From Eremochloa ophiuroides (taxonomy: Eukaryota > Streptophyta > Magnoliopsida > Poales > Poaceae): 64,000 bases of DNA. The notes below the pieces were generated by a model that was not told where the DNA came from, searched no databases, and worked only from the letters and a program-made list of their open reading frames with translations. Positions 45,287 to 55,565 of this stretch are shown piece after piece; within the stretch, counting starts at the first letter, position 1, and the number at the start of each line of letters is the position of its first letter. Where the stretch lies: assembly GCA_038502445.1 (NCBI GenBank), contig JAHLJS010000006.1, forward strand, positions 27,324,946-27,388,945, given 5' to 3'. Made by a program: the position numbers and the translations under genes.

Positions 45287-46041
45287 TCACTTGAGCTTCG
45301 CATTGGTGCTAATGCGGAGCGCGCGAAAGTTCTCCAAATCTAAGTGTGCCATCCTTAATTCCGACACCGTCTTCTCTAATTCATTATTCCTTTTGCTAAG
45401 ACTAGTTACAATCTTGAGCATCTTCTCCATGTTGCTTTTGTCTTCCCGATCATCTTCAAATTGGCCTGGCGGGCCATTGATTGGTGGTGCATCCAACTTC
45501 TTCCGGATGTGGGAAGGAGAGTTGGAGTTGAAGTCAAGGGATTCCCTCAACTGCTTCTTCTCATCCGAAGTGAGGAAGGACGAACACTTTCCCTACACCC
45601 AGCCCACCACCAACGATCTTGTGGCCTTTGAACATGGCGGGTGTGGAAGGGGTGTAGGAGCTAATGCTCCTTGACGAGAGAGAGTTGGGGTGCTATTCCG
45701 GCACCTCCGGAGCCTTCCCCTTCAATGCCAATTGGCCTGTGGTAGGCCTAATTGGTGTGGTGGACCGAATAGGGGGTTTTCGGAGATCCCGTCACGGAGA
45801 GAGACCTTGGCGAAGAAGTGGACCGAGGGGATGGCCGTGGGGTGGTCGGCCGAACCCTCCTAGGGTCGGGCGACCTAGCCCTGGCCCCCGGCGGCCCTCC
45901 GGTCGGCGGCGGCGAGTTCAGGGGCTCCGCTTCCAGCACATTGACGACCAAAGCTCTCTCCAGGCTTTCGGTCAGTGACTTTTGGGGCTTGGAAGTGCCT
46001 TCTCCAGTGGGAATGATGGCATTCTTGCTAGTGGGGGCCAT
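45287..46041 (-). pseudogene. downstream ORF of A' (coiled-coil/Pro-rich, broken)
   Basis: The minus-strand ATG at 46041 opens MAPTSKNAIIPTGEGTSKPQ, followed by a Pro/Arg-rich stretch to a stop at 45748. A second frame 45550-45287 holds a heptad-like coiled coil (LKIVTSLSKRNNELEKTVSE) and MAHLDLENFRALRIS. Together they occupy the position after integrase where Athila elements may carry an env-like ORF. I see no signal peptide or membrane segment, so an envelope role is not supported. The intervening frames contain stops. Confidence 0.6.
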
Positions 46042-46681
46042 GATGGATCTCTCTGATGTCTCAAGGTCGAAGGAGGGTGCTGGAATGGTGGTAGAATGAG
46101 GTGGAAGGAAGAAGAAGGAGAGGAAGGGGTTAAAAAGATGAGCGCCAACGTTTTCCTTTTCGACATCGCGAGAAAACGTCGGGGGAACGTTGGCACAATG
46201 TTCTGGAGCCGATGGGTGGCACCAGGTTGCCCTGGCTGGTTCGTCCGACCCTATTTATGGGTCATCTGGCCGTGGCAACTTCCCCACATGCTCCCCAAAT
46301 GCTTTCCTAAACGTGACGAGGTTGAGGGGGTGCCAAATATGGGTCGGCCAACCCATAAAATTGTCCCAAATTTCTGTCTCGTTACCTGCAAGACCTCCTG
46401 AACACTGTCTCATTTTCCAAAATTTCAAATTGAGCCAAGTATGGGTCGCCCAACCTGGGTTTGGATGACCCAGCGTGACCAAATTATTTATTTCTGCAAA
46501 TTATATAACTTGGCCTAATTTTTGGTCCCAAGTGGTCACCGAAATTTTGGCTATCCATTTCTACTTGGGGGTTTTGGGGACCCAAAGTGTTAAAAGGAAG
46601 AATTTCTAATTATTTAAAACCTATCTAGTGATCAAGCTATACAAACAATTGAAAAGAGAAAGTAAGACAAGTAGATTTTAA
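46042..46681 (-). mobile_element. A' spacer between integrase and downstream ORF
   Basis: No gene. Carries diverged palindromes (TCGTCCGACCC near 46240, GGGTCGGCCAACCC near 46341, GGGTCGCCCAACC near 46443). Confidence 0.6.
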
Positions 46682-48058
46682 TTATGTTAATTCATTATCA
46701 GGGATGAATTCTATCATGTCAACTTCTTCTTCTATTGGTGAATGTTCATAAAAAACTTTGAGACGATGACCATTTACCTTAAAGATGCTGCCGTCGTCGT
46801 CTTGAAGCGTGACGGCTCCATGCATTGCTGCATTGATTACCAGGTACGGTCCTTCCCATTTGCTCCTTAGCTTTCCATGGCCAAATAGCTTGACCCTTGA
46901 GTTGAACATTAGGACTTTGTCTCTAGGATGGAATTCCTTGGGCTTGATCCTCTTGTCATGCCACCTTTTGGTTCTCTCTTTATAAATCCTGGCATTGTGC
47001 TTTTTCTCTCCATTTCTCAAGCTTTGAGATCTGTATCTTTCTATTTCTTCCAGCAGTGGGCAGATCCATATTCCATTGTTTGATTTCCCAATGTGCTCTG
47101 TGCTCTAGCTCTACCGGCAGATGGCATGTATTCTCATATACAAGCTGGTATGGTGACATACCAATTGGGGTCTTGTATGCGGTCCTGTATGCCCATAGTG
47201 ATCCGGTAGTTTGCTCTTCCAAGCTGTTCCCATTTCATTAACTATATTTTGTAGGATGTTCTTGATTTGCTTATTGGATGTCTCCGCTTGACCACTTGTC
47301 TGGGGATGGTATGGAGTTGAAACATTATGCTTTATTCCCATGTCGGTCAGGAAACGTCGGAAGCCTCTGTCTATGAAGTGTGATCCTCCATCGCTTATGA
47401 CTAGTCTTGGGGTGCCAAATCTTGGGAATATGACTTTTTTAAACATCCTTTTTGAATTTGAAGCATCAGCGGTCGTGCAAGGCATAGCTTCCACCCATTT
47501 GGACAAATAATCCACTGCCACCAGGATGTACTCACAATCTTGAGACTTGGGGAATGGACCCGTGTAGTCAATTCCCCATGCATCAAATAATTCCACTTGA
47601 AGGTTGTTAGTGAGTAGCATTGCATCCCGGGTGTTGATATTTCCATGTTTCTGACATCTTGCACATCTCTTCACATAGTCTTGTGCATCTTTGTACATGG
47701 TAGGCCAAAAGAATCCACTTTGCCATATCTTTGCGTGGGTTCTGAATACCCCATAATGGCCTCCATACTCTGCTCCATGGCATTTCTTAATGATCTTGAT
47801 TGCTTCATTCATTGGCACGCACCTCCTCAATATTCCATCATTGCAGACTCTGTACAGATATGGCTCATCCCAGAGGTGCACCTTACTCTCTTGGATGAGT
47901 TTCATCTTATCTGCTCCTGGTGGCACATATCCTTTGACCATGAAATTGACAATGTTTGCATACCGGGGGTCAGAGTCCGTGACCTTGAGGAGCATGTCGT
48001 CTCGCAGGAAGTCGTCGATGGGTAGATCATGTTTGTCTTTGAATTGCATTCTAGACAA
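46682..48058 (-). pseudogene. pol: integrase region of A' (three frames)
   Basis: Integrase inserts the DNA copy. The main frame is 48058-47111. The zinc-finger region has H-GAEYGGHYG, H and CARC; the catalytic region has the first Asp in WGIDYTGPFP, the second in VISDGGSHF, and the Glu in HPQTSGQAE. A frameshift near 47215 passes to 47222-46980 (WAYRTAYKTPIGMSPYQLVY, HLPVELEHRAHW). Another near 47000 passes to 47020-46682, which carries the C-terminal domain (DKVLMFNSRVKLFGHGKL, KWEGPYLV, VNGHRLKVFYEH). All catalytic residues are kept, but the reading frame is broken twice. Confidence 0.88.
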
Positions 48059-48743
48059 ATGATCGGCTACTAGAGTTTTCTACTCCCTTTTTATCTTTAA
48101 TTTCAAGATCAAATTCTTGGAGCAGTAATATCCATCTTATTAATCTTAGTTTAGCATCTTTCTTAGTGAGCAAGTACTTTAACTCAGCATGGTCAGTGTA
48201 AATGATTACTTTAGCTCCAACTAAGTAAGATCTAAATTTGTCTATAGCAAAAACCATGGCTAGCAGTTCTTTTTCAGTTGTTGCATATTTCAATTGTGAC
48301 CCAGTTATGGTTTTGCTAGCATATGAGATTGCATGATGTTTCTTATCTTTGGTTTGTCCTAAGACAACACCTATATCATAATCACTAGCATCACTCATTA
48401 TCTCAAAAGGAAGCGTCCAATCAGGGGGTTGTATGATTGGCGCAGAGACAAGTGCTTTCTTAAGATAATAAAAGGAGTCTAAGCACTCATCATCAAAATT
48501 AAAGGGTGCATCTTTAGCAAGCAGGTTTGTTAAAGGTCTAGCAATTTGAGAAAAATCTTTTATAAACCTTCTATACAATCCTGCATGACCAAGAAAGCTG
48601 CGAACACCCTTAACATTCATGGGTAGTGGAAGTTGCTCGATAACCTCTATCTTAGCTCTATCCACCTCTATCCCACGCTCGAACACTCTATGTCCTACCA
48701 CTATTCCTTCTTGAACCATGAAGTGGCATTTCTCCCAGTTCAA
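48051..48743 (-). pseudogene. pol: RT C-terminal part and RNase H of A'
   Basis: Same frame as the preceding 50285-48768 segment, separated only by a TAA near 48768. The RT thumb/connection has GIEVDRAKIEVI, FLGHAGLYRRFIKDFS. RNase H has EIMSDASDYDIGVVL (first Asp), TTEKELLAMVFA (Glu) and IIYTDHAELKYLL (Asp). A one-base insertion near 48075 (ENS-SS-R instead of ENSVADHLSR) destroys the last RNase H motif and shifts into the integrase frame. Confidence 0.88.
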
Positions 48744-48767
48744 GACTAAGTGCTTTTCCTCACATCT

Positions 48768-50285
48768 TTATAAGACACAGTCCATATTCTCTAGGCAGTG
48801 ATCGAAGGTTTTGCCATAGACTAAGAAATTGTCCATGAATACCTCCATGATTTCTTTGATCATATCGGAGAAGATGGACATCATGCACCTTTGGAAAGAG
48901 ACAGGGGCATTGCATAGGCCAAAAGACATGCGCCTATATGCATATGTTCCATAGGGGCATGTAAAGGTTGTCTTACTTTGGTCGTTGGGATGGATTGGGA
49001 TTTGGTGATAACCCGAATACCCATGAAGAAAACAGAAGAAGGAATATTTTGCAAGCCGTTCCAACATCTCATCGATGAATGGTAACGAAAAGTGATCTTT
49101 CTTTGTGGCCTTGTTAAGTTTCCGGTAGTCTATACACATTCTCCAACCCGTGACGGTTCGCTGAGGGATTAGTTCATTTTTCTCATTTTTGACGACCGTC
49201 ATCCCTCCTTTCTTAGGCACTACCTGGACGGGGCTAACCCACTCGCTGTTAGGAACAGGATAGATTATGCCTGCGTGCAAGAGTTTCAAGACCTCTTTCT
49301 TTTCTACTTCTCTCATCGCATTATTTAGCCTCCGCTGCGGCTTCCTAGAAGGTGCAGCATCTTGCTCAATAGGCATGCGATGGGTGTAGAGATTGGAACT
49401 AATTCCCTTAAGATCTTGAAGAGAGTATCCTAAGACAGAGTGGTGTTTTTCTAGAATGGTGATGAGTTTGGAGGTTTCCTCCTCAGAAAGTTGGTCACTA
49501 ATGATTATGGGAGTCTCTCTATCACCATTAAGGAAGGCATACTTAAGCCCAGAAGGAAGGGGCTTAAGTTCTATAGAGGGTTTAGATGGGGGTTCAGATT
49601 TATCCAAGTCTAGGGGTTCTTCTAGTTTGGCCTCTTTTTGGATGAAATCTTTAGCATCCTCTTCCAGATCAGGATGAGAAGGTTCTAGAAGAGAAGCAAC
49701 CATTACTTCCTCTATCAGGTCAGACTCGGGTTGCAATTCTGCTTTAGAGTTGGCAGAATTTGCTAGCGGAATTGAAAGACAAAGGTTCTTCCCGATATGA
49801 CCTTCAAGGTTCCCCCCATGGAATCCATCATGGAATCTCATGAGCGGGTGTCCAATCAACAAGTCAAATTTCTCAATATCGGAAATAAAGAAGTGCAGGA
49901 GGATATGGACCTTGTTAATTGTGACAGGAATGGTCTGTGCAATCCCGTAGCTTTCTATCAATTTCCCAGAGGGTAATTTAAGAAATTTGTTGGTCGGGGC
50001 TAGAGGTTCCTCTCTCAGGAGTGCATTTGCTAATGACTTAGACATAATTCTCACTCCTATGGCGGGGTCATAAAGAGAGTCTATGGTAGTCCTATTTATG
50101 ACGCAAGGAATGGTTGTGAAGCAAGATAGGGTCCTAATAACTTCAGGTGAGGCTTCGGCCTCCTTCAGCCATTCGTCACTCATAATGGACGCGAGCTCTT
50201 GAACAGTCTCCTTGAGATAGCGAGTCTCAAGGCAATGTGGGATGTGATCATTTGGAGCTCTACGTGTTTTAGACTTCTTTTGCAC
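48768..50285 (-). pseudogene. pol: protease and reverse transcriptase of A' (active site changed)
   Basis: 505 codons on the minus strand. The protease-like part (about residues 70-180) has LYDPAIGVRIMSKSLAN at the active-site position and FDLLIGHPLM at the flap/C-terminal motif. An acidic linker follows (about 195-260), then RT from about residue 300: AGIIYPVPNSEWVSPV, GWRMCIDYRKLNKAT, HFSLPFIDEML. The expected catalytic F-L-D-G is FLHG (His 421) and the expected F-M-D-D is FMDN (Asn 486). Their spacing, 64 residues, equals that of the two catalytic sites in element D. Two of three catalytic aspartates are therefore lost. The frame ends at TAA before ...CEEKHLVLNWEKCHF. Confidence 0.9.
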
Positions 50286-50289
50286 AGGT

Positions 50290-51120
50290 TGATTCGAGGC
50301 ATTTCCAAAATCAGAGAAGAGATTGGCCTCGATATCAAGAGGAAATTCCAGAGGTTTAACTTCCTCTAAGGGATTTGGTGGTTTTGGTTCAGGTTCGACA
50401 GCTTGTGATGTGAGCGGTGAGGTTCCGGCTATCGTAGGTTCGTCCTTCGGGGTTTTATCTTCCTCGGGGGCTTCATCATAGACATTAGTGTAGGGAGTGT
50501 TCTAGAGAATTTTCGTAAGAACTTCCTTACCTTCACTAATAGAGAGATGCAAAAATGCTCCCTTGGAGGCTAAATCAAGAAATTGTGCAGAATTTTGGCT
50601 AAGACCGAGGTAGAAATGTTGCAAGAGTGCTAGCTCGGTTATAGCTAAATCAGGGCCAGAAGATACTAAGTCTGTGAAACGGGCCCATGCCGCACCTAGA
50701 GGTTTCTTTTCCTTTTGTCTAAAGTTTAGGATCTCTACACGAAGACGAGCAACTCGGGGAATGGAGAAGAAGGTGATACAAAACTTTGATTGCAGCTTCT
50801 CTCATTCTCCATTTACACTACCTATGTGACAAGTATACCATCGTTTGGCTATTCCCGTTAAAGAGAACGGAAATAGCTTCCACTTAAGGGTATCTCGTCT
50901 CATCCCTTGGATATGTATGCAAGAGCATAATTGTTCAAAATCTCATAGGTGTGTATAGGGGGTTCTCATCTTCATCCCCAGAAAAAGGTTTCTCCTGAAC
51001 CATCGCTATAAGACTCGGGCGTAGCTCATAAAGAATGGCCAAAATGACCTGTGATGAACTAGGCAGCTCCATATTAGCGCCCGATTGAGCAGCATACTCG
51101 AAGATAGGTGTTTGATCCAT
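50290..51120 (-). pseudogene. gag: gag of A' (broken)
   Basis: The minus-strand ATG at 51120 starts MDQTPIFEYAAQSGANMELP and reaches EKPFSGDEDENP before a frameshift near 50960. Further on, in other frames, are TLKWKLFPFSLTG, GAAWARFTDLV and ALLQHFYLGLS, the same capsid order as at 29698-30207. It precedes protease in the normal gag-pol order. Confidence 0.75.
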
Positions 51121-51196
51121 GTGTGTGTGAAAGAGATAGTTTTGATAAAACAAGGATAACTAAGACGACTCGACTCTACTTAAGACAGCTACCGTT

Positions 51197-51213
51197 CCTC
51201 GGCAACGGCGCCA
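51197..51213 (-). other. primer-binding site of A' (tRNA-Asp type)
   Basis: The minus strand reads TGGCGCCGTTGCCGAGG, one change from the tRNA-Asp complement; 7 bases from the LTR end at 51221. Confidence 0.8.
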
Positions 51214-51220
51214 GAAAGCT

Positions 51221-51320
51221 TGTTGACACCAAAGGTGGCAAACGGATATACCAGCAAGCGTACGGTAGTCAATGTAGCCTTCACCGGGAGTACTGCAGGT
51301 ATCGTATTTTCCACGGGGAA
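51221..51320 (-). mobile_element. element A' 5' LTR, visible stub
   Basis: The first 100 plus-strand bases (TGTTGACACCAAAGGTGG...) match 40452-40550. Element C interrupts it at 51321. The rest must lie beyond the window on the far side of C and D. Confidence 0.85.
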
Positions 51321-52527
51321 TGTTGACACCTGTTATCACCCAAATTTTATTATCAATTATCCCTGCAATAAACATGAATAACCAGTAGAATAGGGTTATT
51401 ACTGACATATTCCACGAGTTTTGGTGAATTGTCTATTTTCCAGGGGACTTTTCAAAAAAGCTTAAAAGAAGGATTAAAGAGCATAATTACCACGAAACTT
51501 AACCGCCAAGGAAACATTTTCACGAGAATGCTAGAAGCATCTGGAACACACCCGAAGCATTGGAGCCCGAAACCCTACAGGGTGGGGCCAGCCGGCGCCA
51601 GGGTGGGGCCGGCCGGCGCCCCCATAGGGTTTCCCCCATGCTGCCTTCTGGAGTCTTCTACCACCGCCTATTAGAAGTCATCTGGGCCCTTGTTTCAAGT
51701 CGGTTTGTTCCTACGGCATACGCGCATCCCAGCGGCCTATAAATAGAGAGGCATACCCCCCTGGAGGAGAACCAGATCAAGAGATGAAGACCCTGAAGCA
51801 TTAGATAGGTATCCACTAGATCTAGGCTAGCAATCAAGAGAGAGATTAGAGAGATAGAGTAGATAAGTAGAGATTCGGAGGAGTCCCGGCCTGTCGGAGC
51901 TTCTTCGTAGCTGTGTTTGTCTGGATTCAGCTCTCTCGGCCGGAGTTGCGTTCTGAGGTACTTTTGTATTCAACATCATGATTCAAGTAAGCATTTGTTC
52001 TTATTCGTTCTTAGGTTTACAACTCTATTTGAGTGCTTTGATCTTGGTAGCTCTTTGGTTAAAGTAGTAGTTTGTAGTGTAGACGTGGTGTCTGGGCTAT
52101 AATTACTTGTGAATGTCCCCTGGTTGGCCGGATAGTGGTAGATCGCATTGGTGACAGCTGCGTTGAGTCCTCTGTAGTACACTTCCCGTTGATAGGATCA
52201 ATAGGTGTATAAGTGTCTGGTAGGAGGGAACTCTGATTTTGCCTCTTATTCATGTCACTGCCCGATTAGAGCGATATTATTCAAAGTTTACCGGTTGTCG
52301 GATCTAGATAATCATTTGTTATCTCCTCATTCTTGATATTCTCTGGATTGATTGTATTATCGGGTTAAGAGCCAATAGACTTAGTCAGTATCACCTACTG
52401 TTCCTTTGGGTTTGATATTAAAACCGGGATTATCTGGTGAAGTGCTACATCGGTTGTTTTATCTGTGCGCTTACGGATACCTTGATATTATTAATCTTAT
52501 TTAGAGTGCAGTTAATTTATACCAACA
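51321..52527 (+). mobile_element. element C 5' LTR
   Basis: 1207 bp, TGTTGACACCTGTTATC...TATACCAACA. The U3 has paired CG-rich palindromic repeats (GGTGGGGCCAGCCGGCGCC and GGTGGGGCCGGCCGGCGCC, 51580-51620). The TATA-like CTATAAATAG is at 51737-51746. A pyrimidine-rich conserved end precedes the primer site. Confidence 0.82.
51737..51746 (+). promoter_or_regulatory. TATA-like box of C LTR
   Basis: CTATAAATAGAGAGGC, the same core as in B, F and A'. Confidence 0.6.
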
Positions 52528-52535
52528 AGCATTTC

Positions 52536-52553
52536 TGCCGCCGTTGCCGGGGA
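52536..52553 (+). other. primer-binding site of C (tRNA-Asp type)
   Basis: TGCCGCCGTTGCCGGGGA, one mismatch to the tRNA-Asp complement, 8 bases after the LTR end. Confidence 0.75.
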
Positions 52554-53476
52554 ACGGTTTGCTGATTTTGGCTTAGTCTATCTTAATCTTGTATTATACT
52601 TTTATCTTTTATCTTTTATCTTTTAAAGTATGGAACCCACGTCCCAACTTTTATATCAATATGGAGCACCATCGGGATTGTAACACCCTAGTGTTAGTTA
52701 CTATTTTCACATTTGCATTTGCATGTCATCAAGCACCTATCATGTCATTTCATGCATCATCACTATTCAAGTCAAATTGCATTTCTTTTATACTATATGT
52801 TTCCTTTATGCTTATGTGTGGTAGATATGTTAGCATGCAAATGTGATGCTTGTTTACTGTTCTAAATGCTTTAGACATGTTTGGGATAACATTTGGAACA
52901 ATGTTCGTGTTGGTGAAATCCCCAAATTACCCCTCTAGCTCATAGTTGACTAGAGAGCCCTCTAAAAGCTATTCTGTTTGACCAAACAAGAAAGGCATTT
53001 TAAAGATTTTGCATGTCAGTGCACCCTTAATCAAAGTTGTGTAGAATTTTATAAGCAACAAACTTTATTTTTGGGTCAACTCATGAAAATGGGTGGAAGG
53101 TGATCAAAAAGTTGAATTAGTCCAGATTTGGAGCTGTTTTGAAGTTTCAAAATTTTCCTAAGTCTAAAACTGGTTTTCAGTTTCGGTGTACCCCTGTTCA
53201 TCGACCTGTATCTCTCAATCCAGGCCGATCTAGGGTAAAGTGTCTTAATACCAAATGATCTACTCATGTAGCTCTTCAATCCATATTAGTGAAGTTTTCA
53301 CTGAAACGCACTGGATCACGAGCTAGAGATCGATCAAAAGTCGAGTTTCAGTCGGTTTCTGTAACTGAATCCGGCCGATTCAAATCGGCGTTCGGTCGAA
53401 CAGCTGGCCGCGACCGCAGACCAACGGCGCCAAGTGGCGACCGTACGCCGGCGTCGGGCCACGCCTGTCTGCCGCG

Positions 53477-53487
53477 CCTCTGCATAA
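53477..53487 (+). promoter_or_regulatory. possible TATA-like box of D LTR
   Basis: TCTGCATAAACC lies upstream of a CT-rich stretch, matching the position of CTATAAAAGG (23524) in the related solo LTR. It is weaker than that box. Confidence 0.4.
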
Positions 53488-55415
53488 ACCGAAGGCGACA
53501 CTCTACTCTGTCCCCCGCACGCTCCTCTCGCTCTCACTCGCTCGCTCTCGCCTCTGCTCTCCGTCTTCCCCTCCGCCGTAGCCATTCCGCCGCGCCGTCG
53601 CCGCGGTGAAATCCGCCGTCACCGAGTCGTCTCCGACCGCTCCACCTCCGCCGTAGCTTCGCCTTGCTCTACTCTTCATCCTCGACCTGTTGCCGACCTC
53701 AGCCGAGCTAAGGTATAACGGTTTGGCCTTCTCGCCGCCGCGCCATTGCCGGAGCACCGCCGAGCTCTCGGGTCGCCGCAACGAGGGCGATGCCGGGGTC
53801 GGCTTCTCTCTCCATTGCTCGTCTAGGAGTATAAGTTAGCTGTAGATCCAGTCTAGGCCGTCGGATGGGTCGGTCTCGCCGTAGGTTCGCCGGAACCCGA
53901 GCTCGCCGTGAACCCGCTCGCCGCCGTGCCGCCATGCGAGCGCGGTCAGTGAGCTCCCGTGTGCAATAGTTTCGATTCGTCGCACGCATAGGTCCGCTAG
54001 GGTTGCAGGGACACGGAACGAAGCTTAGCCGCGCGAGCAACGGCTGGAATCGGCCGGCGCAAGCTCGCCGGACCACCGCCGTCCGCCATTGCCGCCGTCG
54101 AGCTCGCTCCGATGGGGTACGACCCTCGGCAGTTGGTCCATCGGGTTCATCTCGTTGCCACGAGTCGGTAGGTAGTCTCGGCGTCGCTGGAGACCTCGCC
54201 GGTCAGCGCCGGCGGCTCTGCCTCTCTCTGACGCGTGGGGTCGGGTTGACCCCGGGGCCCGCGAGTCAGTCGTTCAGGTGCGCCTCAGGTTCACTGAGCC
54301 GGGTGCACGTAGCAGTTTCTATCGGGTTTGGGTTTTATGATTTATAAAATGAATTTCCAGAAAATGTGTAAAATCTTCCAAAATTCATATCTGGAGTTAG
54401 GAGTGTCCATTTGGGGTGAACCAAATTTTGTTATGTTTGTACTTCTGAGCTCTATCAAGGAAAAATATAAAACGTACTTTTGGAATACTTTTTCTGTGCA
54501 GTTATATTTAAATTGTTAATTGCTTGCAAACTTGATAAATGCATAAGTAATTGCAGGAATGTGCTAAAAATGTGATTCCACTTGCATTCATCTTGTTTAG
54601 GGAAGTAGAATCTATGAAAAATATGTTTGCTAGTGTTTCACTGTTATTTATATGATGTCTAGTATAATGTGCCTTTTATGCTTTAATCTTGCAAAAATCA
54701 CCATGCTTAATGTGTTAAGGTTATGGTCATGAATATTTTTCTTGGACCATGTTATGTTGGAAAGAAGCTAAGAAAATTGGGAAATCTGTTGTTTGATACT
54801 TTTCACTGTGTTAAGTATTTTCCATTGTTTAAAAGGCTGTTTGCTTGTTATTTTTGTGTAGACTGTTATACTTGTCCAAATGACTTGAAATTTTGTTAGT
54901 AGGCTAATCTGGATGTGTAATAGCTACTGTAATTTTTATGAATTTTTCTGTCACAGTAAACAGTAGGTCCAGTTATACGCTAGGGTTCATTTAATTGTTT
55001 CTAAGCAAATATCTTTTGGTTGGGGAGTGTTTTTATGCGTTTCTGTGATGCTCAGCATTATCACCTGTGTTAAACAGTAGAGCTGATCCTACTTTGAGCT
55101 TAGAGCAGCAAGGTTAATATTTTGTTTATATGATGTTGCTCGCGCTTGTTAATTATAAGTTGGTTGTGGTAGGTTAGTTGATGCATGTTAATTATTAAGT
55201 GCAGGTTGTAGACCTCTCACCCGGGACGAGAAATTGTTCTATGCTTTGCTTAAGAAGGGTGAGTATGAGTTGGTTGTCTAGGGAAGAAATATGCACGTAC
55301 TCAGTAAATGAGTGTGGATTGTTAAACTGATTGCATATCATGGGTTAGTTTGTGCATCTCTATCTTGCATTTCATGTGCATTCTTAGTTCTCATATATGC
55401 ATATCATGCATACAG

Positions 55416-55565
55416 GATCGCCGGAAGGCGTGACGCTGTTGCAGTTCGATCCACCGGAGGAGGGAGTTCCGCCGGAGATTGAAGTGCCAGAGGTTCCCGA
55501 AGGTCAGGAAGAAGAAGCTGAACTTCCAGAGTGCCCGGATCACCAACCTACTAACTTTGTGAAAG
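55416..55565 (+). other. exon-like segment inside the D LTR
   Basis: 150 bp bounded by an acceptor-like TTAGTTCTC...CATACAG on the left and a donor-like AAAG/GTAAGCC on the right. It is open in one frame for its whole length and encodes an acidic Pro/Glu-rich peptide (PPEEGVPPEIEVPEVPEGQ). Its composition differs sharply from the AT-rich flanks. A function is not known; the splicing is inferred. Confidence 0.4.

Larger units (their letters stand above)
40452..51320 (-). mobile_element. Athila-like element A' (broken autonomous form)
   Basis: It runs from the 3' LTR (40452-41876) to a 5' LTR stub (51221-51320) that is cut by element C. The order on the minus strand is 5' LTR, tRNA-Asp primer site, gag, protease, RT, RNase H, integrase, downstream ORF, structured 3' region, polypurine tract, 3' LTR: the full Athila layout. 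It holds a nested solo LTR at 42168-43791. It is the best template here for what A and B have lost. Confidence 0.88.
51321..52678 (+). mobile_element. Athila-like element C, 5' part
   Basis: The 5' LTR 51321-52527 is followed by a tRNA-Asp-type primer site and about 125 bases of leader, then element D at 52679. The left target flank is GGGAA (51316-51320). The coding part is outside the window. Confidence 0.8.

Noticed and set aside
45748..46041. Envelope protein in A'
   Set aside because: Position fits env-like genes, but there is no signal peptide or membrane segment and the frame is Pro/Arg-rich; called only as a downstream ORF.
53289..54347. Protein genes in the GC-rich island of the D LTR (several open frames on both strands)
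   Set aside because: Frames are Arg/Ser/Pro-rich products of GC-rich sequence, overlap each other on opposite strands and match no family; the island fits a promoter and leader.
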